DNA of 54,188 bases. Source: Zygnema cylindricum. Lineage: Eukaryota; Streptophyta; Zygnematophyceae; Zygnematales; Zygnemataceae. A model generated the notes under the pieces. The model saw only the letters and a program-made list of their open reading frames with translations, ran no database searches and was not told the origin of the DNA. The position numbers and the translations under genes are program-made. The stretch is from contig JBBHKE010000348.1 in NCBI GenBank assembly GCA_037447655.1, positions 1 to 54,188 on the forward strand. The letters run 5' to 3'. Below are positions 46,413 to 54,188 of the stretch, in pieces (position 1 is the first letter of the stretch; each line of letters starts with the position of its first letter).

Positions 46413-46905
46413 GGTTCCATTTCCTCATATTCAAAAACATAGATTGAGTGATGTGAGCTGATCCGGATATATCCTAGACCGGAAAGAAACTCATCAAGTT
46501 TCTTATTCCACTGTAGAGGTGCTTGTTTTAAACCATAAAGAGATTTAATCAGCCAACATACCTTACTCTCCTCTCCTTCCTCCACTAATCCTTCGAGTTG
46601 TCGCATGAAGATCTCATCTTCCAATTCACCATGCAAAAAGGATGTCTTCCTGACCGTTTGGTGCACCTCCATGTTTTCCGCTGTTGCCAAACTGAGAAGT
46701 ATGCAAACGAAGGGAAATATGACGACCGGGGCAAAGGTTTCCTCGCAGTCGATTTCTTCTTTCTGTGTAAATCCATTTGCCACTAATCGGGCTTTGTAAC
46801 GCTCAATGGTGTTATCTGGGTTCATTATTAATTTGAAGACCCACTTACAACCAATAAGTTTTCAGTTAGGTGGAAATCCATCAGCTCCCAAGTATCGGCT
46901 GTTGT
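46413..46905 (-). pseudogene. Copia reverse-transcriptase fragment
   Basis: The minus frame reads GCKWVFKLI, NPDNTIERYKARLVANGF, TFAPVV and KSLYGLKQAPLQWNKKLDE, the standard copia RT region, homologous to 38990-39400. The catalytic motif usually read as MDIKTAFL is TVRKTSFL here, so the first catalytic Asp is gone. A frame change near 46862 separates TWELMDF from GCKWVF. The open frame continues into the adjoining relic LTR in antisense, giving a spurious C-terminus. Confidence 0.85.
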
Positions 46906-47039
46906 TTACCGGACGCCGTACGATTTCGTACAGATTCGTACCATTTTTTTTTTGTCAGACGAAACATGACGAAACATGTCTACTGGATGGCTCCAATATT
47001 ATAGGCGTAAGTATCGACCGTTAGATTTTTCACTTTTTA

Positions 47040-47216
47040 GATTTGCGAAGCAACCACGCACATCGTCCAGTGTGAAGAGACTCTCCTCGGCGAAGAGAGT
47101 TTCTTCAGACTGGTCGCGTACCATTGGTACACGTGAAAAGTAAAAAAAAAACCCACCACGAACAAGCGATGAGAATCGAACACGTCATACACGCCATGTG
47201 CCTTCCGCCACGGTGT
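47040..47216 (-). repeat. Possible tRNA-derived SINE-like segment
   Basis: On the minus strand the segment reads GTGGCGGAAGGCACATGG then GTGTTCGATTCTCATCGC, resembling Pol III A-box and B-box (GTTCGATTC) elements, followed by GGTGGG and a T-run. The spacing is slightly short for a tRNA, no cloverleaf folds, and only one copy was seen. A real tRNA gene is unlikely. Confidence 0.25.
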
Positions 47217-48075
47217 ATGAAGGTCGACCGAAATATCTACGCACGTTCCTTCTGACATCCGTTGACTTTAAAAATTTGCGGCGTTTTTTTGACATTCCGT
47301 TTCCAAATTTTGATTTTCAATTTCAAAATTAAAATCTGGTCGTAAAATTTTCGTACGAATCATTAACTACACCGCGAATCGTAATTAGAGTAATGAAAAA
47401 ATTAGAGTAAAAAAACAAAAAAAAACAATTAAGTAATGAACCTAATTTATAATAACTTTTTTTCACAGAGGAAGTTTACTCTAATTTATTTAAATACCGT
47501 ATTGGGTTATGTCGGCAATAAATTTCCGCGCTGAAATTATGAACACTAAATTACGTAGATGTACAAGTATGTCCAGTCCGTATAGTTTTGACGTCATTTG
47601 ACGTTGTTATTGTCACGCTGATGTCAGCTGATGTTCACTGGCGACTGATGCTGTCGACGGACGAGAGTTATACGAACGGCTTTTTTTCGATGTGATTGAT
47701 TTTTTTCGTTTAGTGCGATTTCGTGCGAGCGCGATTGGTAAATCATTATTTGTACCTTTTACTTAAATAATTACAATTTTACAGTCAGGCAATATTCGGC
47801 ACTCCACACTATTTAAAACAGACCTTTATTACAGATTTTCAGATTAAAATTAATTTACTCTAATTACGATTCGCGGTGTACCTCCGCCCGTACAAATATT
47901 ATGTACATATTTTCAGCTTGAAGAATATTTATAGATTTTAAGAATCTGAAAATAACCTACGTGGCGCAAATCATAATTGAGAAACGATGTCTACTGGCAC
48001 GACATAATGGAAGGCCGTGCCAGTAAACACGAGAAATAAACGTATCCGCATGTTTACTGGGACCGCCTAATGGGG
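47217..48075. repeat. Dispersed repeat X, copy 2 (contains a MITE)
   Basis: Homologous to 965-1335 at both ends: TTCTGACATCCGTTGAC on the left; CATAATTGAGAAACG and TTTACTGGGACCGCCTAATG on the right. It is interrupted at the TA of ATTAACTA by the MITE at 47370-47878. Confidence 0.75.
47370..47878. mobile_element. TA-target MITE, 509 bp, with known empty site
   Basis: Terminal inverted repeats CACCGCGAATCGTAATTAG and CTAATTACGATTCGCGGTG are perfect over their outer 24 bp. TA is duplicated at 47368-47369 and 47879-47880. The homologous locus at 1127-1145 lacks the insert, which proves the boundaries. No coding was recognised. Confidence 0.92.
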
Positions 48076-49160
48076 AGGCCTTATTCAAGGGCTTCCATTG
48101 TTTTTCAGGCGTTTTCGGATTTTGTCAGGGAATTTTAAGGTAACTTGGGCCTTCAGGATGTTCTTTTAGGGCTCTTTAGGGTAAATCGGACGGTTTAGCT
48201 TTCACGGGTTGGCGCTTCAATTTTCCTTTGTTGGTGTCAATAATTTTATGTGATACCAAAACATAATCATACGCAATTTCTTTATCCCTAGAAAGCAAAA
48301 ATAATATCATAAATCGCCATATCGCCACTGCAACCGAAGTACCGAACTGCCAAGTCCATAAAAATCACATTCATCGTCGATATTCTGATTCCGATTTGAT
48401 AAATTTCAGGTCGATACGCAATACTGACTGTGACCAGCGCTTCGCGTCAAGAATTTGGCCGTCAACTTTTCACAACCGCAGATCCATGCGAATCTACGCC
48501 AGGTGCTTTAACCATTAAACTGCGTAGAAGCACACGGTCGAAGTGCTCTTTCACTCGAATCTCAGGTCCTTGGGCAGAGAACCATAAATGTTTGGAAGAC
48601 AGGACAGGGTCATGTACGAATTGTGTACCTTTTTGCACCGACATTTGTCGTCCGTCCATCGCTCGCACAGAATTCACCATCGCGCCGCACATTGAGAAAT
48701 GGACGGCCAGGATTCGAGGGTGTTTCGGCAGCCAACGTCGACGATTGTGATGGTCCTCTGTTATCCGTACATCACCATTGTTCCGTACAGGTTTCATACG
48801 CATTCAGCAATGCGCCTTTGCCGCTTGAAACTTCCTTTCTATTATCATCTCTTTTCTGTTGCTGACTTTACACTTCACTTTCTACAGTTCTGCTGCCTTT
48901 CTGATCATTTTTTTGACTCCGTACACGAATATTCTCTCTATATTTCTACACTATCCACTCCATTTTAACTTTTGAAAGAATACGAGTTACGATCATTTAA
49001 ATGTATCATTTTACACCTCCATTGCTTCCTCCACCTTCTCCTCCTTTACCAAATCCCTAACCTAACCTTTCTCAAAACTTCTGCAGTAACTTCTGCAGTT
49101 ACATTTCCTTGCAGAAATAAATAAACCTATAGATAATAAAGCTATTATTTTGTATACATA
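48076..49160. other. Region upstream of the glycosyltransferase, with a GC-richer block
   Basis: Bases about 48420-48800 are visibly richer in G and C than their surroundings. They have open frames on both strands (48430-48750, +, 106 codons; 48462-48803, -, 113 codons), neither recognisable. A nested hairpin lies at 48493-48528. The remainder probably includes the glycosyltransferase promoter and 5' UTR. Confidence 0.4.
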
Positions 49161-52100
49161 ATGAGTCAACTTCCTTCTCCAAAACGGTAAGCATCGAGAC
49201 ATTCGGTCTCGATCGAAGTTTTCGACGCAAGATCGGTACCAAAGTGGATCGGAAGATGAAGGAGTCCTCGCAGTTTTAAGCACTAAATCATGGAGGAAAG
49301 GAAAAACAAAAACCAAAATTTTGTCTTGTCTGGCTCTCGCTCTCCTCCTCGCAGCCAATACTGTCATTTGGCTTCATCTCTTTCGACCGATGTTCAATCG
49401 AAGTATGTTTGTAGGAAAAGAGACTAAAATTACAAAAATCGTACGGGCAGAAATAAACGTTAAGCCTCCTGCACAAGATTTTCAGCTCCATATTATTGTT
49501 TTGGCCGATTACAACCTTCTCTTTTCCGACGATCTTTCCTCAGACTGGAAAAATAGTGTAGACAGTAGTAGTTTCGTAGGAGGAGAAAAAAACCAAACTG
49601 AGAAAAGTCAAACAAAGTCTCGTTTGGATCCTTTTGCCAGCTGGCAAAATGCGTTGGATTCTGTCATTCTCTCTCTCATCGGATCCGAATACGAAGGAGA
49701 TAAAGTGACTCTTACAGTTGTTGCTTGGTCCAACCACGAACCCGCGAGAAATAAAATGGAAAGACATCTCGAAAATCTTCCATGGATTATCGGTGAGAAA
49801 AGAATCATTGTGAGGAAAAGTTTGGAAAATTTGGCGTCTTCCGATATCTGGTGGCCGAAAACAGTCACCGATTTTGCTTTTTTTATGAGCCTTCATTCAA
49901 GAGTCATGCCCGGGTTTTATTCATATTTAAAGAAAACTGTGACAGATTATTTACAATCCTCAGATTCTCACTCTCCTTCAGTGTACGGAATTGGCCTTCT
50001 GCCATGGTGGCCAAAAGAATCAGGCAAGATTTCTCTCCCTCTCCCGCTACCTCTCCCATATCCCACTTACTCCTCGCTTTCTCTTTTCTCTCCTGTCTCT
50101 TGCTTCCTCGTTCTCCCCCCACCCCCCATCCCCCACCCCCCCCCCCCCTTTTCTCTCTCTCTCTCTCTCAACTATATATGGTCCTAATGTATTGTAAATA
50201 ACGGTTCTTCTTCTAAATTACTAGTAGAATATGGGTCCCTTCGCTCTCCTTCCCTTCCCCTGCTCTTTTCCTCTCTCTCTCCACCTACCTCTCCATTCCC
50301 TCTCCTTCTCCCTCTCCCTAAGCTGTTGCGTTTATTTCCTTTGTTTATTATATACAATTTCCGAAGTTCAGTTGTTTTCGAGTGTTATTTTGGGAACTTA
50401 GACTGTGTTTCGAAGCGTCATTTTTTTTTTTTTTTAACTTATAACACTTGTATCATGGTCCTCTTTATTTGTAACTTTTTTTATTTGTAATTTTTTTTGA
50501 TTGCTCTTTCCATCAGATGGAAGCATTGCTTACTGAATTTTTATTCGGAAATTTGAGAGGTTAGAACTGGTATAAGCGATTAAACAATATATTTTAACGT
50601 GAATAGTTTGAGCCACTTTTTGATTGGCTTACCATACATTCATTGCAAACGTGTGAGTTTCCCTTTAGTATCTTGGGAAGTCGTTATTACATAGGAACTC
50701 CATAATTCATAATCCATAATATGACTCATGCATAGTAGCCAGAGTTTTAACCAGTTTCTGTGTAGTTTTATTAATAGAAAAACCATAATTTGACTCATAG
50801 TGACCAGAGTTAAACCAGTTTCTGCGGTTGTCTGTAAGACTGTTGACAACTGGCAGCACTCATAATTCAAATTTGCACGTTATTCGTATGGGTATAAACA
50901 GATTTGAGTGCTTAGACCTGTTTTTGAAAAATTGACGCTGTCTTGTAGCTGACAAGAAAGGGATAAATGTGTATGGAAAACGAAGATAGACTGCCCATCA
51001 CTACTAGAGTTTGTCGTTTTCCGATCACTCAAACGTCTTTTACGTTATTGTTTACCATTAATTTTTCTTTTTAGGGTGACCAACCGAAAGGTAACAGTTT
51101 CATTTTTTGACGGTGATGTATGTGACGAGAAGAGGTACTTTGAGTGCTCGAAAAATGTTCAACACTGATAGCGATGGACAGTGTACGCCTCCTATTGCTG
51201 CTAGAGTTAATACCACTTTTGCTCTCGACTTTTTTGGCCGGAAATTGTGAAATAGTGTTAATAACACTGTATAAGGAGCGGATTAGAATATGCCTTGCCT
51301 TCCTACACTATATTAGTATTATACATTCTAATTTCGCATTTACACTAAGGATTCCTTTACTCTAATACCGATGGGCAGTGTGTGATGATTGTCGGTACGT
51401 CGAATCTTGTCAATTTATGAATCTCAACTTTGGAAAGTGGAAGTTTTTACTTTTTTACAGTAATTGTGTCAAGGATAGCTTTGTAGTTTTTTTTGTTTTC
51501 AATCTGAGGAAATAGATCCCGATCGTGGTTGACCTCAAGAAATCATTTTGTTTCTATGGGAGTTTTTTTTTGGCTCTTGGTAAACTTTTTTAATTGCCAA
51601 TGCTTCTCTAAATCTCTCAGGTTGCAGGTTGAAAAAGTCATTCTTATATATTTTTCTTATAATAACTCTTCAACCAAAGTTTAATGAAAAAGTATGTGAA
51701 TATGAGATTAAATAGCTCTAATCTTGTCTTTTATCTGTCAGATTCTCCATTTCCCTTCAGTATTGTAGGTTTTGTTTGCCGTTTATGTCATTGCATTCTG
51801 TAAGTATTCCGTATAATGACTCTTTGCCCAAGTGAGTCTATTCTTTTACTTTTTTCTTTTCTACCAGATGAATAGAAAGGTTGTCCTTAGTATATGCTCA
51901 AAATTGGTTTTTTTTTGGTTGTGATGGGATCCAGAAGGGACAGAATTTGAGTATTCTCTCCCTTCACTTCGACAAGAAATGGGGCCCGAATGTCAACTTG
52001 TTTTTGGTACTCCATGGCAAGAACTTGTTACTCATCAAAAATTTGCATATCTATCTCCTCCTCCTCCTCCCCTCGGAGACAAAAAACCGTGGCGTCCAAT

Positions 52101-54188
52101 GAAAGTATATCAGTACAATCAAGTTTGTGAGGTTTCTTGGCAAGCTTCCATGAATTCACAAATGCAAAAAAAAGGAGCTTTTAATCTTTACGCAGGATTT
52201 CAAAATGGGAATGCTCTTTGTAGGTATGTACAAGAAAATCCTGTAGAACCAGTAGAGAAAGAGAAAAGTGAGTCGAAAGCGACTACGACTCATGAAATTG
52301 AAAATGGTGACGAAGAAAAAGTGATAAAGAAGAGTGAAGGAGATATAAGGAAAATGGGAGATGGTACAAAAGCACAGGAACAAACAGGTGAAGAGGAAGA
52401 AACAGGGGGAGAGGAGAGTGTTAGGAGGAGGTTACTCCAAAAGGAGGAGGAAGTTGTAAGGAAAACAGACAGTTCTCACTGGCTGGGAAAAGTTCCAAAA
52501 GTGGATATTTGTGGGAAAAAAATAAGTAAGGGAAATTTAGCCAAAAACCCGGAGGAATTGGAGGATCTACTTTCGGCTATTCAGGTGAGCATTGTATGGT
52601 TAGAGACAATAACCATTTAGCTTTTAACTTTTTATTGGTTGTTTTGTTTCTTACATTTTTCAGTTTGAATTTCTCGATGCAACTTTAGCTTCAGTTTGAA
52701 CACATGTCCTTGTTTGGTTTTTGTATCAATATTTTAGCTCCCCATCGCTATTAGTGCTAAACATTTTTCGGGCACTCAACATCTTACTTTGTTGTCACAC
52801 CTCTCTCTCTCTCCTCCCCTCCCTCTCCCTCTCTCTCACTTCCTCTCTCTCTCCCCCTCTTCTTTTTCAATTTAAAAGGTAACAGTCTCACCTTTCGATT
52901 GTGATGTTAAGATTAAAAATCGAGAAATGCTGTGATGAGAAAAATTACCCTCGAGTGCTCGAAAAACGGCTGACACTAATAGCAATGTTGTAGTATCAAT
53001 TTTTCAAACTTATAAGATATTCTGAATGTTCTTTAAGGCATCGATTCAAACACTTTGAAAAGAATTCATAAACAAATGTCAAAATATTGTCCAAATGTTA
53101 TTAAAACAACTTTTACTATGACTAGTACTACCAGCATTGTTATGGTCCACACTAGTAAAGGGTTCAGAAACTAATCTCGATCAACTACTCAACTGGTTAA
53201 ATGGAGCAAATGCAAGAACCTTAAAGTTACCACCTTCGATTATTAAATAACCGACCGATAAAAGAACAATATCTATATTACGGATCCACAAATTTCAGCT
53301 TCGATTCTAATTTCACCGGCAAGCAAAAACAAAAACAGTACATTTGTTACAATCCACACTAATAAAGAAGGAGAAAAAAAGAAACTACTCACTACTCACT
53401 ACCACTATTCATCACTACTATTCACTACTGCTCCTCACTCCTCCTCCTCACTCCTCCTCCTCACTCCCCCTTCCTCCTCTCTCCCTTATCCGATTTGTCA
53501 GGTCCAGAGATCGGTGGTCGCGGTAATGACGAGTGCCGGTTTCGACGATATGTTGGAAAACTGGCTTTGTTTCATAATGGAATTGGGTATTGAAAACTAC
53601 TTTATTATTTCCGATTCCCTCGACCAAGCGACGCGACTGGCATCACGAGGGCACTCGGCCTTCTATCTCCATCTGCCGCTGAACGACAAGGGGAGTCTGG
53701 ACTATGGGACGATACTGTACAAAGAGGTGGGAAAGGGAGGGAGAGGGAAGGAGGGGGAAGGGGGAAGGGATTTGGGAAAGGGAGAACGGGGGAAAGAGGT
53801 AGAAGGGAGAAGAGATTACGGTACGATATTGCATAAAGAGATGGGAAGCGAGGGAGGGGTACAGAGGAGGAAGAGGGAATGGATTATGGCACGATACTTT
53901 ATGAAGAGGTGGGAAAGGAGGGAGGGGAGGGAGGAGGGATTATGAAACAATTGTATAGAAAGAGGAGAGAAAGGGAAAGAGGGGGAGGGAGGAGAGGTGA
54001 TGAAAATAGGTGAGTGAGGGAAAGAGAATGTAAGAGTGAAAGAGAATGGGGGTAGAGATTACAGGAAAAGGAGTCTCTCTCTCTGAATAATCTTTCTTCC
54101 ATCTCATTTGCAGTCCATCCTGCTGAAGACCTGTGTTGTCCAAAAACATATTATAGAGTGTTTCTGAGAGGGAGAAAAAGGGCGAGAA
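49161..54188 (+). CDS. Putative type II membrane glycosyltransferase (At5g60700-like), partial at the right edge
   Basis: Exons: 49161-49186, 49281-50023, 51935-52584, 53502-53726, and 54114 to about 54158. Phases agree at every join (2, 1, 0, 0). The first intron is only 94 bp; it supplies the ATG (MSQLPSPKR) missing from the long exon. The N-terminus WRKGKTKTKILSCLALALLL is a basic stretch and one hydrophobic signal-anchor, typical of Golgi type II enzymes. Later blocks (FASWQNALDSV, PSVYGIGLLPWW, ECQLVFGTPWQEL, LASRGHSAFYL) line up by memory with the plant At5g60700 glycosyltransferase family. Intron 2 starts with GC (CAG|GCAAGA). Exon 3 ends in a long Glu/Lys-rich insertion before DLLSAIQ. 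Exon 5 reads SILLKTCVVQKHIIE; a TGA follows unless the exon ends at a weak GTTTCT donor about 54159. Where family members have an acidic EDD motif this protein reads FFMSLHS, so activity is uncertain. Donor and acceptor sugars are unknown. At least 548 residues are visible; the C-terminus is outside. Confidence 0.6.
50989..51183. mobile_element. TA-target MITE in glycosyltransferase intron 2, 195 bp
   Basis: The left end GACTGCCCATCACTACTAG and right end ACACTGATAGCGATGGACAG (then TG) are inverted, flanked by TA at 50987-50988 and 51184-51185. Confidence 0.75.
51186..51380. mobile_element. Second TA-target MITE, directly adjacent, 195 bp
   Basis: Starts CGCCTCCTATTGCTGCTAG right after the TA of the preceding MITE. 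It ends TCTAATACCGATGGGCAGTG and is followed by TG instead of TA. The interior (ACACTGTATAAGGAGCGG, GAATATGCC) resembles 7742-7941. Confidence 0.75.
52737..52990. mobile_element. TA-target MITE in glycosyltransferase intron 3, 254 bp
   Basis: The left end GCTCCCCATCGCTATTAGTG and right end GACACTAATAGCAATGTTG are inverted, flanked by TA at 52735-52736 and 52991-52992. A CT-rich tract (52798-52862) is inside it. Confidence 0.7.
53344..53490 (+). repeat. CACTACT/CTCCTC simple repeat before exon 4
   Basis: Runs of ACTACTCACT and CTCCTCCTCACT lead into the acceptor at 53501 and serve as its pyrimidine-rich tract. Open frames across it are artefacts. Confidence 0.75.
53700..53965 (+). repeat. Four dispersed copies of the exon 4 3' end and splice donor
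   Basis: GACTATGGGACGATACTGTA with AAAGAG|GTGGGA at 53700 recurs as GATTACGGTACGATATTGCA (53814), GATTATGGCACGATACTTTA (53882) and GATTATGAAACAATTGTATA (53938). Each is followed by GAG and purine-rich spacer. Only copies 1 and 3 keep the GT donor; copies 1 and 2 are in the exon frame. Confidence 0.85.

Noticed and set aside
48481-48560. Possible tRNA gene on the minus strand (D-arm-like AGTTTAATGGTTAAAGC)
   Set aside because: No anticodon arm or T-arm can be formed and the acceptor ends do not pair; the sequence makes a simple hairpin instead.
49390-49392. ATG inside RPMFNR as the glycosyltransferase start
   Set aside because: It would remove the hydrophobic signal-anchor; the small exon at 49161-49186 gives an in-frame upstream ATG and keeps it.

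Overview
The window looks like nuclear DNA of a green-lineage eukaryote: AT-rich, intron-bearing and crowded with transposons. It holds a plant/green-algal type histone H2B, two group 3 LEA (LEA_4-like) genes, a P-class pentatricopeptide-repeat (PPR) gene with a plausible organelle-targeting N-terminus, a plant-type Ty1/copia element and a plant-type type II glycosyltransferase. The H2B core ([24 protein letters not shown]) is closer to what I recall of green algae than of flowering plants, so a streptophyte alga or early-diverging land plant is my best guess. The species cannot be named from sequence alone. There are no tRNA, rRNA, CRISPR or bacterial features.

Layout. 1-964: right end of a hAT element. 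2994-4520 (+): LEA gene 1 (3 exons, 181 aa). 4521-8770: decayed intergenic DNA with TA-target MITEs and a 445-bp Ds-like hAT derivative (8184-8628). 8773-11812: a 3.0-kb hAT element with perfect 8-bp target duplications and a broken transposase. 12443-13313 (+): histone H2B with one intron. 15590-22450 (-): LEA gene 2, ten exons giving an 835-aa repeat protein. 24376-28703 (-): PPR gene (6 exons, 615 aa). 29959-36898: transposon-rich DNA, including a second hAT-like family (termini TAGTGTTGGGTAT) as a long copy and a deleted copy. 36899-43296: degenerate copia retrotransposon with two LTRs of about 1 kb, coding on the minus strand. 43297-49160: nested repeats, a relic copia LTR joined head-to-head to a reverse-transcriptase fragment, and a MITE whose empty site is preserved elsewhere in the window. 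49161-right edge (+): a putative type II membrane glycosyltransferase, incomplete at the window end.

Gene relationships. Both LEA genes are built from the same two-exon cassette: a long 11-mer-repeat exon ending in LQQ-like residues, then a short exon starting xxExAKExVG. Every intron in both is phase 0, and LEA gene 2 keeps a dead tandem duplicate of one of its exons, so the protein appears to have grown by exon duplication. Each LEA gene has an ACGTG-type (ABRE-like) motif about 320-350 bp upstream of its ATG, consistent with stress or ABA-type control (inference). H2B, PPR and glycosyltransferase look like unrelated housekeeping neighbours. All exon models were read by eye from splice signals, frame and protein similarity; none is supported by transcripts here.
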